From NCBI GenBank assembly GCA_947588745.1, contig CANPYW010000018.1, positions 1 to 43,539 of the forward strand: a stretch of DNA of 43,539 nt. Direction: 5' to 3'. The translations under genes and the position numbers were made by a program. The notes below the pieces were generated by a model. The model was given only the letters and a program-made list of their open reading frames with translations, searched no databases and was not told the origin of the DNA. The stretch is from Candidatus Gastranaerophilales bacterium (GTDB lineage: Bacteria; Cyanobacteriota; Vampirovibrionia; Gastranaerophilales; Gastranaerophilaceae). Of this stretch, positions 1 to 8,777 are shown piece by piece. How positions within the stretch are numbered: the first letter of the stretch is position 1; each line of letters opens with the position of its first letter.

Positions 1-213
1 ACTTATGCAAACGTAAAAACAAGCAGTGCAAAAAAAATAGGTATAATTGAACTTGGCGTTGAAGTTAACGGAATTGAGAACTTGAATACGGTAATTAATG
101 CATTTCAATCTCTGCCGGATGTTCATTCCGTAAAAAGAATTCAAACAAACTCAAAAGTAAAATCTTCCCCCGAACTTAAACAAAAGAAACAAACAAAAAA
201 AACTAAGAAATAA
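1..213 (+). CDS. C-terminal end of a RelA/SpoT-type (p)ppGpp synthetase/hydrolase (partial)
   Basis: The first frame is open from base 1 to a TAA at 211-213 and encodes 70 residues. The segment IGIIELGVEVNGIENLNTV followed by a VHSVKRI-like strand looks like the ACT domain that ends long RSH proteins, where it senses regulatory signals and tunes ppGpp synthesis and hydrolysis. After it comes a very lysine-rich tail that is not part of the fold. The catalytic domains lie outside the window, so the assignment rests only on the ACT pattern; another ACT-terminated protein is possible. It ends 5 bp before the convergent calpain-like gene. Confidence 0.6.
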   Translation, partial: TYANVKTSSAKKIGIIELGVEVNGIENLNTVINAFQSLPDVHSVKRIQTNSKVKSSPELKQKKQTKKTKK

Positions 214-218
214 ATTTT

Positions 219-1487
219 TTACATTTCCGGAATTTTAGCTGTTTCAATAAATTTTATGTATTTTTCAAGTTCATTTCGATTGAAAGTTATTTCCTCGGAT
301 GAATTCCAGGGATTTACAACTGTTATATTATCATTATCCGCACTTTTAAGACTCCATGAATGAGCGGATAATAATTTACAAGAATTGCCTTCAACATCAA
401 AAACACTGTATTCCTTGCCGTTATTATCCGTAAAATTTACGTTTATCATTTCATGTTCGGCATTAAAATTATTTAATAATTCGGATATATTTTCAAAATT
501 TTCATCCGCATATATAGTCCGGGCCTTTTCTCCCGTCATAAAATAACAGAATAAGTCCATATTTCCGTAATCCGCTATACTTCCCGCATATTGTTTAAGG
601 TTCGACGTATCGGCATTAATAATATCAGTTATCTCTTTAGGGTATTTTTCGGGATTTTCTTTTACATTAGTCAGAGCTTTTTCAAATGCAATTTCAAACA
701 AAAGTACGGTATTATCTCCCGATGAATAATTACCGTTTTCTCTTGCAAGTGCAAGTTCTTCTTCCGTAATCGTATAGACTTCGCCCGCACCTTGAAAGTT
801 TACGTTATAACTGCCGTCAGCATTTTCAATAACCGATTTTTCAATCAAATTACGTCCGTTATCTCCGTAACTTAAACTGTTAAGCCCGGAAAGCAAATAG
901 CAATCACCTAAAGCACCCTGCTTTGAATTATCAATTGAATTATCTATTTCAAAATTACTTTTTACATTAACTGGATTTCCGTCCGTATCATACTCTATTT
1001 GATATTTTTCATCAAAAACCCCGTCCGAATTTGAATCGGATGTACTTTTATAATTCGTAATATTTCCGTCGGGAGAAAATGCCCACTCATCAATCAAATC
1101 AACTTTACCGTCGGAATTAAAATCACTCTCGCACAGAACATGTGTGCCGTTATCATCATAAGTATAAGAAAAATCACTTTTTAATATAATATTTTTATCG
1201 TCACTTCCGTCATATTCCGTATACGTATCTATATTTCCGTCATCGAGATATGTAGTTTCCGATATCGTTTTTCCCTCCGAATTAACGGTAACATCATAAG
1301 TAATATTCCCGTCTTCATCTTTCAACAGAGCAGTAACACTGCCGTCGGCATTTGTAACATACTCAATATCGTTAGAAGCGTCAGCCCCCTTTGCGGATAA
1401 TTCAAATAACGGTTCTTCTTCAGCGTTAATATGTTTTTGAAACTCGATTTCCGGTTTTTTATCATTAAAATTATTATTAATTTTCAC
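219..1487 (-). CDS. Calpain-like (family C2) cysteine protease with Ca-binding-type loops
   Basis: 422 residues. The C-terminal half has the papain-like calpain triad: QGALGDCYLLSGL places the nucleophile at Cys196, AHSWSL gives His376 and VVNPWN gives Asn392. The N-terminal half (about 40-180) is made of short acidic beta-type repeats. It includes two D-x-N-x-D-G loops near residues 122-134 and 151-160 that resemble EF-hand or dockerin calcium-binding loops. There is no signal peptide, so export, if any, would use another route. The start is GTG at 1487, with only a weak ribosome binding site. Calpain folds are common in eukaryotes and scattered in bacteria; the substrate cannot be told from sequence. 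The gene is convergent with the RelA/SpoT tail. Confidence 0.8.
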   Translation of the reverse strand: MKINNNFNDKKPEIEFQKHINAEEEPLFELSAKGADASNDIEYVTNADGSVTALLKDEDGNITYDVTVNSEGKTISETTYLDDGNIDTYTEYDGSDDKNIILKSDFSYTYDDNGTHVLCESDFNSDGKVDLIDEWAFSPDGNITNYKSTSDSNSDGVFDEKYQIEYDTDGNPVNVKSNFEIDNSIDNSKQGALGDCYLLSGLNSLSYGDNGRNLIEKSVIENADGSYNVNFQGAGEVYTITEEELALARENGNYSSGDNTVLLFEIAFEKALTNVKENPEKYPKEITDIINADTSNLKQYAGSIADYGNMDLFCYFMTGEKARTIYADENFENISELLNNFNAEHEMINVNFTDNNGKEYSVFDVEGNSCKLLSAHSWSLKSADNDNITVVNPWNSSEEITFNRNELEKYIKFIETAKIPEM

Positions 1488-1542
1488 AAAAATATTTACC
1501 CGTAACTACACAAAAAATATATCGGTAAATTATTTTATAACT

Positions 1543-2421
1543 TTAATTCTCTTGTTTTTTTGAAGTAAGTAATTTTTCAAATTCCGCTAAAGCTTCTATT
1601 CCGACCAATTGCTCAAGAGCAGCCCTGTTTTCCAAAAATTCCAGTTCCAATTTGGCTTTATTATCCGCTGCGGAACGATAAAATGCATCCGCAACAAGCA
1701 ACTGTTCTTCCGTTTGATATAATCCCGAATTATAACGTTCTTTACGCTTTTTTAAATTTTCTTCGGTCATTATAAGCAGATTATAGCTTGTCATATAATC
1801 ATAATAAAGGTCAATAACTTTCTTTTGCATATCATCAACTTTTGTAATCAAAACAATCATATCCGCATCGGTAACTTTTGTATATTTATAATTCAAATCC
1901 TTATCGTTAAAAGATAATGAATTTAAAAGATGACCGCCGAACAATGCCGCCGTAGCCGTAAACGGATCACCGACTCCCGCCCCTGCTATGGAAGAAATTG
2001 TTGATAACGGTCTTATTATTTTCTTTATAATTGTTTCATCCGGCTTATCGGCATCGGGATTGGATAATTTATATAACGCAAACTTAATTGTTTCACTCCT
2101 TAAAGCCGCACCAGCCCACAATATTTGAATATGTTCAAGCATATCCTCCTTTTCAATCGTCAAAAGTTTTGATATTTCCGTCGAAATATCCTTTAACGTA
2201 CTATCGGCATAAGTGGCATTCTTTATGTACGACTTTTGATATGATGCAATTTTTTCGGATTGTTTTTGCGTTATATCCGTTACTTTATACTCTTTTTCGA
2301 TATCATAAGTAAGACCAAGCCTGTATGCGGGTTTTTGAGGCTCTGCCAAATTTTCCCGAGCGGCATAGCCTTTAGAGGCGAATAAAAATAATATAAAAAC
2401 TATATAAATATACTTTTTCAT
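1543..2421 (-). CDS. Exported helical protein resembling half of a TolC-type protein (copy B)
   Basis: 292 residues with a signal peptide of about 20 residues ending SKGYA. Two long helical stretches flank a small hydrophobic Ala/Gly-rich middle (about 145-170). The C-terminal part, with YYDYMTSYNLL, RYNSGL and a terminal LEQLVG-like stretch, matches the helix pattern of outer-membrane efflux (TolC/OEP) proteins, but the length is well below the usual 420-480 residues. It is a diverged paralogue of the gene just upstream and overlaps it by one base (TGATG), so the pair is co-translated. It may form a periplasmic or outer-membrane tunnel or a coiled-coil scaffold. The TolC link is an inference from pattern. 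Confidence 0.6.
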   Translation of the reverse strand: MKKYIYIVFILFLFASKGYAARENLAEPQKPAYRLGLTYDIEKEYKVTDITQKQSEKIASYQKSYIKNATYADSTLKDISTEISKLLTIEKEDMLEHIQILWAGAALRSETIKFALYKLSNPDADKPDETIIKKIIRPLSTISSIAGAGVGDPFTATAALFGGHLLNSLSFNDKDLNYKYTKVTDADMIVLITKVDDMQKKVIDLYYDYMTSYNLLIMTEENLKKRKERYNSGLYQTEEQLLVADAFYRSAADNKAKLELEFLENRAALEQLVGIEALAEFEKLLTSKKQEN

Positions 2422-3263
2422 CAGTTTTTCATCTTTTCCGTATTAATTAATTGATTTTTTAATGCATATTGAGAAAGTATCAGACTGTCTACTGCATTTT
2501 TACCCGCAAGCCTTTCAAGCGACAAATAATACTTTTTTGCTTCCTGCTCCTGCTTATATTCCTGAAGCTGCATATCTTCATATAAAGCGGATGATACGAC
2601 AAGCTCGGTTAACGAATTATTTTTTAAAGCATTTGAATAATTTTTATTATACAAAATTATTCTTGAACGGGTATCTTTTAACTTATTTAAAGCACCCTTA
2701 TATTGATAATATGAAGATATAATTTTTTCTTCCAAATCCTCTATTGTACCCGCCAATTGAATTAATTCGGTATCCGTAATAGGTGCCTGTTGTCCGTTTG
2801 CGGTCGAAGCATCTTTATTTATGAAATTATTCGCCAATCTTCCCGCTGAAAAAGCCGCAGTCTGCATCATTGCATTAGACCCCGTAAACATCGGAATAAA
2901 GCTTGCCCCGTATATTAATGAAGATAAACTTTTCGCCATTAAAGAAGAATGCAGCCGCCTTTGAGATTCAGGCGTGTTTAACTTATTCATGGTAAATTTT
3001 ATTAATGAATTATTGTTAATCGTAGCCTGCCAAAGAAGCTCAATATCCTTAACTTCTTCTTCCTTTTGCATTTTAATTAAATCTTCAACCACGTCTTTGT
3101 CTTGAATAACCAGATTTTTGTTCAGATTATCGGGTTTATCCGTCAACTTTAACTCATTTTTTTCATCGGGATTGAGTCTGATAACTTCAGCATTTACCGA
3201 TAAATTGACAGATAACAAACAAAACAATAAAAGAATTATATAAAATTTATTTTTCACCCTCAT
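2421..3263 (-). CDS. Exported helical protein resembling half of a TolC-type protein (copy A)
   Basis: 280 residues; hydrophobic signal peptide ending near LSVNA. It is first in a two-gene unit with the overlapping paralogue at 1543-2421. The two share the same architecture: charged N-terminus, an IELLWQA/IQILWAG helix, a short Ala/Gly-rich hydrophobic middle, then an amphipathic helix with YYQYKGALNKL and an LERLAG-like end. The arrangement of a signal peptide, long helices and a Leu-x-x-Leu-x-Gly end is like outer-membrane efflux proteins but too short for a full TolC protomer. No partner ABC or RND pump is encoded beside it. Function not assigned. Confidence 0.6.
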   Translation of the reverse strand: MRVKNKFYIILLLFCLLSVNLSVNAEVIRLNPDEKNELKLTDKPDNLNKNLVIQDKDVVEDLIKMQKEEEVKDIELLWQATINNNSLIKFTMNKLNTPESQRRLHSSLMAKSLSSLIYGASFIPMFTGSNAMMQTAAFSAGRLANNFINKDASTANGQQAPITDTELIQLAGTIEDLEEKIISSYYQYKGALNKLKDTRSRIILYNKNYSNALKNNSLTELVVSSALYEDMQLQEYKQEQEAKKYYLSLERLAGKNAVDSLILSQYALKNQLINTEKMKN

Positions 3264-3346
3264 ATCCCCGTAAGTTATATAATAATTTATATCACATAAA
3301 TGAAATTCGTTCCATTAAATGAAATTTTTTGTAATATAATACAAAT

Positions 3347-3688
3347 ATGTACAGACAATTTTTACCTATAATACTTTTAACAATATCAAACGTATTTATG
3401 ACTTTTGCTTGGTACGGACACCTTAAATTTAAAAGTACGGCTCTTTGGACGGTAATTCTCGTAAGCTGGAGCATTGCATTTTTGGAATACTGCTTTCAGG
3501 TACCGGCAAACAGAATAGGTCATGAATACTTTTCCGCCGCACAATTAAAAACAATGCAGGAAGTTATTACTCTGATTGTTTTTAGCATATTTTCAATAAC
3601 ATATTTAAAAGAAGAATTCAAATGGAATTATTTGGCAGGTTTCTTCTTTATAATTCTTGCAGTATTTTTTATATTTAAAAAATGGTAA
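3347..3688 (+). CDS. DMT-superfamily small membrane protein (DUF486/DMT_6)
   Basis: 113 residues with four predicted membrane helices. The sequence pattern FAWYGHLKF, WSIAFLEYCFQVPANRIG and the run to FFFIILAVFFIFKKW is characteristic of the DUF486 family of drug/metabolite-transporter-like proteins. Substrate is unknown. A TATAAT at 3335-3340 ends only six bases before the ATG, so the message may be leaderless; I see no Shine-Dalgarno. It is divergent from the helical-protein pair and convergent with tpsB, with which it shares a terminator. Confidence 0.8.
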   Translation: MYRQFLPIILLTISNVFMTFAWYGHLKFKSTALWTVILVSWSIAFLEYCFQVPANRIGHEYFSAAQLKTMQEVITLIVFSIFSITYLKEEFKWNYLAGFFFIILAVFFIFKKW

Positions 3689-3727
3689 TTAAATATTTTC
3701 AAACATTTTTTAATAAAAAAATAATTA

Positions 3728-3760
3728 AAAAGAAGCGGTTTTTTTTAAACCGCTTCTTTT
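3728..3760. terminator. Bidirectional intrinsic terminator between DMT gene and tpsB
   Basis: A perfect 14-bp inverted repeat (3728-3741 and 3747-3760) with a 5-nt T loop encloses the core GAAGCGG/CCGCTTC. It has A-runs on the left and T-runs on the right, so it can stop transcription of both converging genes. Confidence 0.85.
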
Positions 3761-3779
3761 AATGCATTGATTATATAAA

Positions 3780-5552
3780 TTATAAAATGTTTGATGTAAC
3801 CATAAAGTGAAATCTGCAATTTCTTCTGTTATAGGTTTCAGGGCCGTTAGCATAATCATAGAAGCTTTTGCCGATTGGGAAGCCCCAATACATGTTTGCA
3901 GATATGTATTTTGTTAACTTAACAACAACACCCGGACCTGCACTCATTAAGTATTGAGTTTTGTTTCCGAATTGGTCGGTTTGAAATCTGTTTCCAACCC
4001 AGCCGATATCATAGAAACCTGCTAATTGAATACTGTCACTGATAAATTTATATTTTTCAGGAAGCATAGCTCTTAAACCGGGAACGGGCATTCTGTACTC
4101 GAAGCTGGCATTCATACCATAATCACCGAGGAAGAAGCCTTCGTCATAACCTCTTACGGAAGAAATACCACCTATTTGCATAGCTTCTGACGAGAACAAG
4201 TGTCTGTTTGCATATTGTCCGTTAACCTGTAAAATAGCCATGTTATTTTTAGGTAATACCTGTAAACGAGCAGCACTTGCATTCAATTTTAAGAAGTTAT
4301 TACTTTGTAAATCTCTTGCTTTATTGTAATCACTTGCATCAACTGGTATGCCGCCGGCAACAGAACCGTTAAACAACCATCTTCCGAAAGAATCATCTTT
4401 AACATCCGTTAAACTGCCTCTGAGGACTCTTGAACGGTATTTGCTTTGATAATAATCGCCAAAAGCGGTGGTTTCCGTGTTACGTAGGTCTAAAGTGATA
4501 TCACCATATAATCTGTAATCTTCACCTTTTGCCAAACGTCTTGAAACACCGACGAATACATCATGTGAATCACCTTTTACATTCATCCATTCAAGTGCGT
4601 TGCCAAGTCTTACTTTTGAGTATGAATACCCTAAATTCAATCTTGTATCATTTTCTGCAATAGGTATAGAATAAATACCGCCAACACCTAATGAACGATG
4701 AGATAAAGCAACCGTACCCATTAAAGTATCGCCATGCCCGGTTACGTCATGCAAACCTGCATATAAAACGCCTCTTTGAGTACCAATAGCATCTCTGCCC
4801 TGATTATCATACCTAACGTCAAAGTTAATAGGAAATCTGTCTTTAACTTCAAGTGTAACATCAGAATATTCTTCTGATTCTTCGTTATCTGCAAAAGAAA
4901 CAGCACCTTTCATGTATTCTTCAGTATTCATATCAGTTAATGCATTACGAATATCTTTTACATTCAAAACTTGTCCGGGAGCAATGTTATTATCTTTCAA
5001 ATATTTTTTATTCAAATAAGAAGATCTTTCCCATTTACCCGGGGTAATTTCTATATTACCGTATTTACCTTCAAGAATTTGAATATCAACAACACCATCT
5101 TTAACCTTTTGCGGAGGCAGATATGCAATAGTTGAAACATAACCTTTACTTTGATAATAATCCGTAATATCGTTAGCTGACATAATCAAATCGTTAATTG
5201 TAACTTTTTGACCGATTTTAAAGTCTACTAATCTCATAAGCACATAAGTAGGGAATGCTGTATTACCGGAAATATTAATTTTCTTTAAAGTAAAAGAAAC
5301 TTGTTCCGTATTAAGTAAATCCATTTTCTGACGAACTTCTTCTTCAATAACGGCAGGGTCTTTTGTTTCTCGCCATGCCTTTTCACGTTCTCTGTATTTA
5401 GCACCTTGAAGGAAATTGGTATTATCTAATTGACCGGGATCATAACCGGCATTTGCAGGGTTGATATAAGAATCGGAGCCTGCGGCGAATGCACTGCAGC
5501 CTATTAATGCAGCGATACAAACTAATGATGTTTTAAATAGTGTTTTTTTCAT
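3780..5552 (-). CDS. TpsB outer-membrane transporter of two-partner secretion (ShlB/FhaC/HecB family)
   Basis: 590 residues. A signal peptide of about 23 residues (ending SAFA) leads to a periplasmic helix-rich linker and then a ShlB-type POTRA domain (about 85-170, with ISGNTAFPTYVLMRLVDF). A second POTRA follows (to about 245, LEVKDRFPINFDVRYDNQG), then a beta-barrel. The VRGY motif that lines the channel in this Omp85 branch is present at 466-469, and the chain ends in an aromatic-rich final strand, FHFMVTSNIL. Length is typical of FhaC. The likely role is moving the TpsA proteins encoded divergently next door across the outer membrane. The start has GAGTGG just upstream. Its terminator is shared with the DMT gene. 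Confidence 0.93.
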   Translation of the reverse strand: MKKTLFKTSLVCIAALIGCSAFAAGSDSYINPANAGYDPGQLDNTNFLQGAKYREREKAWRETKDPAVIEEEVRQKMDLLNTEQVSFTLKKINISGNTAFPTYVLMRLVDFKIGQKVTINDLIMSANDITDYYQSKGYVSTIAYLPPQKVKDGVVDIQILEGKYGNIEITPGKWERSSYLNKKYLKDNNIAPGQVLNVKDIRNALTDMNTEEYMKGAVSFADNEESEEYSDVTLEVKDRFPINFDVRYDNQGRDAIGTQRGVLYAGLHDVTGHGDTLMGTVALSHRSLGVGGIYSIPIAENDTRLNLGYSYSKVRLGNALEWMNVKGDSHDVFVGVSRRLAKGEDYRLYGDITLDLRNTETTAFGDYYQSKYRSRVLRGSLTDVKDDSFGRWLFNGSVAGGIPVDASDYNKARDLQSNNFLKLNASAARLQVLPKNNMAILQVNGQYANRHLFSSEAMQIGGISSVRGYDEGFFLGDYGMNASFEYRMPVPGLRAMLPEKYKFISDSIQLAGFYDIGWVGNRFQTDQFGNKTQYLMSAGPGVVVKLTKYISANMYWGFPIGKSFYDYANGPETYNRRNCRFHFMVTSNIL

Positions 5553-5985
5553 CGTTCCACTCTCTATATAAATTTATATTCTTTCATTAAATATTATTTC
5601 ATGATATTAAATATTTTTCTACATTATACACAAAAAATTATAATACAAACATAAAATACTGAAATAATTCAAATACATTAAAAACAAACAATTTTTAATT
5701 TGCCGTTTGGCAAAATAATTTATAACATATCTTAACATTCAAATAAAATTTTAAATTGTCTCCTGATTAAGTATAAATCAAATTTTACCGGGGCAAATTA
5801 AATACAATACATGAATTTCCATTTGTAAGAATTGTTAACGAATTATTGACAACTTTATTTTTTGTATGAAAATCGATTGTAAGGTTTCTTAATATTTAAA
5901 GAAATTTTAGCAATTAAAATTTTTAGGGGTATTTAATAAAGATATTATAATGTTAAACAATTTAGGTCAGAGAATGGAGATCAAA
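5553..5985. promoter_or_regulatory. Divergent promoter region between tpsB and tpsA1
   Basis: A stretch of about 430 bp without a gene, very AT-rich. It must hold the start signals for both tpsB (leftward) and tpsA1 (rightward). A perfect TTGACA occurs at 5846-5851 but I cannot pair it with a convincing -10. A TATAAT lies at 5946-5951 about 35 bp before the tpsA1 start. A block 'ttttagcaatt' about 90-100 bp upstream of tpsA1 recurs upstream of tpsA2, suggesting shared control. No operator palindrome is obvious. Confidence 0.4.
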
Positions 5986-8445
5986 ATGAGAAAACTTTTA
6001 AGCACGGCAGTTGCAGTCGGAATTATTGCCTCGACAACATTAACTCCTGCTGCTTATGCGGAAGTTGCCGCTGGTGCATTACCTCAATTAGGAAGTGCAC
6101 ATAATGCAACGGTAACAACGCCTAAAGATAACAATATGAATGTACAGGTAAACGGTGGACAAGGAAGCGTTGGTACATTAAATTGGAAAAATTTTAATGT
6201 AGGTAAAGATGCTTCAGTTAACTTTGAATTTACCGCACATAACCAAACCGCTTTAAACAGAGTTGAGAAATCAGGCGGTATGTCACAAATTTACGGTAAA
6301 ATAACAGATTCAGGCTGCTACAATTGCGGTTACGAAGGTACGGGTAAAATTGTTTTAATTAACCCTAACGGCGTAATGTTCGGTAACGGTGCAAGCGTTG
6401 ATGTAAATTCATTCACGGTTTCCACAATGGACGGAACTTATGATCAACAAACAAGCCAATTGAAACTCAACAAGACAGCTGATCAATCTGATTTCGGTAT
6501 CGTAGTTTTAGACGGAGCAAACATTCACGGTGATAAAAACGTAACATTTGCTTCAAATAATATTTCTACATATACGGGTTCTAAAATTTCAACAAATACA
6601 TTACCGAATGTAGGCAACGATTCATACGGAAAAGTAAAATTAGTTACTGCAGACGGTGTAAACTTTACATACTATAACAATGGTGCAATACAAAGTATTG
6701 GAAATCAGGTTTCTTCAAAAGATAAAATGTTAATTTCTTTAAACGGTGATATTACATCTGGAAATATAGATGCAAGAAACTATTCAACCAATGCCGCAAG
6801 CGAAATTAACTTAAAAGATGCAACATTAAAAGCAACAAAAGCAGTATCAGGTAACGACGGTAACATCTGGTTAACAGCTTCAAACAAAGTTGTCGTTGAA
6901 GATACAAAATTTGTTACGGAAAATGCTCAGGGTGCAGAAAGCAGAAACGGTGGTAATGTTGTAATTTTAGCAGGCAACAAAGCTTCCGTAGGTACAAGCA
7001 ATATTAATGCGGTCGGCGATGTTAAAATTACTTCTCAAGGTGATGATGTTGTAGTTGATAAAACAACAATTACAACACCGAAAGATGTTACTTTAACAGC
7101 AGCTAAAAGAGCTTCCGTTCAAAATTCCTCAAATGTAAGCGGTAAAAATGTAACGGTTAACGGTACTACAAGAGGTCAAGTTGTTTCTTCAACAGTTGCC
7201 GCAACGGAAAATGTAAACATTGTTTCTGCAGGCGATTTAGCTTGGACAGATAAAGCAAATATTACAGCAGGAAAAGATATCAATGTAACCGCTACAAACG
7301 GTTCATTATTAATGAACGGTTCAACATTAAATGCTAAAAATAATGTTAACCTTAAATCAAAAGAAACTGTTTCATCTGCTAAGTTAGAAGGTTCAACATT
7401 CACCGCTGCTAAAGACGTAAACCTCGAATCAACAGGTGACAGCGTTATATTAACAGGCACAGAACAATTTAAACCTACAGGTTTACTAAATATTAAAGCC
7501 GCAAAAAATGCAGAGCTTTCAAAAGCTGATGATTTAACTACTGAAAACGTAACTTTCACAGCAGGTAAGAATGTAATTTTAGCTTCAACAAACGGTTCCG
7601 TAAATGTTAAAGATTCAACGAAATTCTTAGGTGCAGAAAAAATTTACATTCAAGGCAAAAAAGATGTTAAAACAACAGGTGCTGTTGATTTAAACAATCT
7701 TCAAACAAACATTAATGCCGGAAATGATGTAAATGTTACTTTAAAAAATGTTGGTAACAGAGATAACGGTTTGGTTGCAAAAGCAGGAAACGACATGGCT
7801 GTTACAACAGACGGAACTTTATCAGTATCAAGCTTAATTTCAGGTAAAGATATGAAAATTACAGCGAATAAAGTAATAGCAGGTAAACCTTATACAAAAG
7901 AACAAAAATTACCCGAAGATTTAACAAGCGAAAGATCATACATTGAAGTTGGCGGTGAATTTACATCCGATGTTAAAACAACAAACTACGATGTAACAGC
8001 TTCCGGTGATATAACAGACGACGGTAATTATAACCAAAGACATCACATTCAATATGGTCCCGATGAAAAAATCTTATTGGTTAACAAAAGACCTGTTGAT
8101 AATAAAGTAACAGATCCGAATGTACCCGATAACAACAACGGTGATGACAGAGATGTAGTAGAACCCGGAAATGTTCCTTCAGACAGCGGTTCAACAGCAC
8201 CTCAAGATCCGTCAAAACCGAATACACCCGGAACAGGTGCAAACCCCGGTGGTGGTTCTGATCCCGGAAGCAGCACACAACCCGGCGGCCAAGGCGGACA
8301 GGGAACTGTTCCCGGCGGTGATGGAGAAGACTGTGACGGAGATCCCGCATTAGGTGATGACGCTACAGATGAGGATGCACCATCATTAACATCAAACATC
8401 AACTCGGTTATTAACTATGCAATAAGCTCAAATACAAAAAAATAA
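5986..8445 (+). CDS. TpsA exoprotein 1 (filamentous haemagglutinin-type, TPS domain)
   Basis: 819 residues from the ATG at 5986, chosen because GGAG lies 7 nt upstream and a clean signal peptide (MRKLLSTAVAVGIIAS..., cut after AYA) starts there. An upstream ATG at 5950 would add 12 polar residues. The mature N-terminus carries the haemagglutination-activity/TPS domain (about 30-160), with the hallmark NPNG at INPNGVMFGNG and an unusual CYNC cysteine pair. A long beta-helix of short Gly/Asn/Val repeats follows. The C-terminal tail (about 715-790) is Pro/Gly/Ser-rich with one Cys. TPS proteins of this type are adhesins or released exoproteins; no toxin domain is seen. Secretion is expected through the neighbouring TpsB. 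Confidence 0.92.
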   Translation: MRKLLSTAVAVGIIASTTLTPAAYAEVAAGALPQLGSAHNATVTTPKDNNMNVQVNGGQGSVGTLNWKNFNVGKDASVNFEFTAHNQTALNRVEKSGGMSQIYGKITDSGCYNCGYEGTGKIVLINPNGVMFGNGASVDVNSFTVSTMDGTYDQQTSQLKLNKTADQSDFGIVVLDGANIHGDKNVTFASNNISTYTGSKISTNTLPNVGNDSYGKVKLVTADGVNFTYYNNGAIQSIGNQVSSKDKMLISLNGDITSGNIDARNYSTNAASEINLKDATLKATKAVSGNDGNIWLTASNKVVVEDTKFVTENAQGAESRNGGNVVILAGNKASVGTSNINAVGDVKITSQGDDVVVDKTTITTPKDVTLTAAKRASVQNSSNVSGKNVTVNGTTRGQVVSSTVAATENVNIVSAGDLAWTDKANITAGKDINVTATNGSLLMNGSTLNAKNNVNLKSKETVSSAKLEGSTFTAAKDVNLESTGDSVILTGTEQFKPTGLLNIKAAKNAELSKADDLTTENVTFTAGKNVILASTNGSVNVKDSTKFLGAEKIYIQGKKDVKTTGAVDLNNLQTNINAGNDVNVTLKNVGNRDNGLVAKAGNDMAVTTDGTLSVSSLISGKDMKITANKVIAGKPYTKEQKLPEDLTSERSYIEVGGEFTSDVKTTNYDVTASGDITDDGNYNQRHHIQYGPDEKILLVNKRPVDNKVTDPNVPDNNNGDDRDVVEPGNVPSDSGSTAPQDPSKPNTPGTGANPGGGSDPGSSTQPGGQGGQGTVPGGDGEDCDGDPALGDDATDEDAPSLTSNINSVINYAISSNTKK

Positions 8446-8461
8446 CAGCTTAAATGCTTAT

Positions 8462-8500
8462 AAAAAGAAGAAAGAAGATTTTATCTTCTTTCTTCTTTTT
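8462..8500 (+). terminator. Intrinsic terminator of tpsA1
   Basis: A perfect 18-bp inverted repeat (8462-8479 and 8483-8500) with a 3-nt loop ends in a T-run, 16 bp after the stop codon. Confidence 0.88.
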
Positions 8501-8777
8501 TGTAAAAAAATTGTAATATTTTAAACAAAAAAAGAAATATTTTAAGCTTTAATTTTTTTTTATAGTATATATATAATATGTCGAAAGATAAGAGAGATTT
8601 AATTTCAAGTAATAAAAAGGCATCGGAATTAGGAATTCTAAAATCAATAAAAAACAATAATCGGTTATTTATTATTGTAAAGATAAATTAAAAATTTTAG
8701 CAATTTTTATTTTCAGTGTATTTATTAGATGTATAGAAAAATAAAAAGGTATTTTAATAAATAAAGGAAAGAAGAAC
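8501..8777. promoter_or_regulatory. Leader/promoter region of tpsA2
   Basis: No gene. A TATAAT lies at 8572-8577 without a strong -35, which would give a leader of about 195 nt. The leader contains an inverted repeat CAATAAT/ATTATTG (8655-8661, 8671-8677). It also has a 'ttttagcaattttta' block similar to one upstream of tpsA1. AAAGGAAAG just before 8778 is the ribosome binding site. Confidence 0.4.

Noticed and set aside
7176-7559. Long open frames on the opposite strand of the TpsA genes, also at 8081-8402 and 9569-9793
   Set aside because: They mirror the repetitive coding sequence of the exoproteins and have no start signals or protein family pattern.
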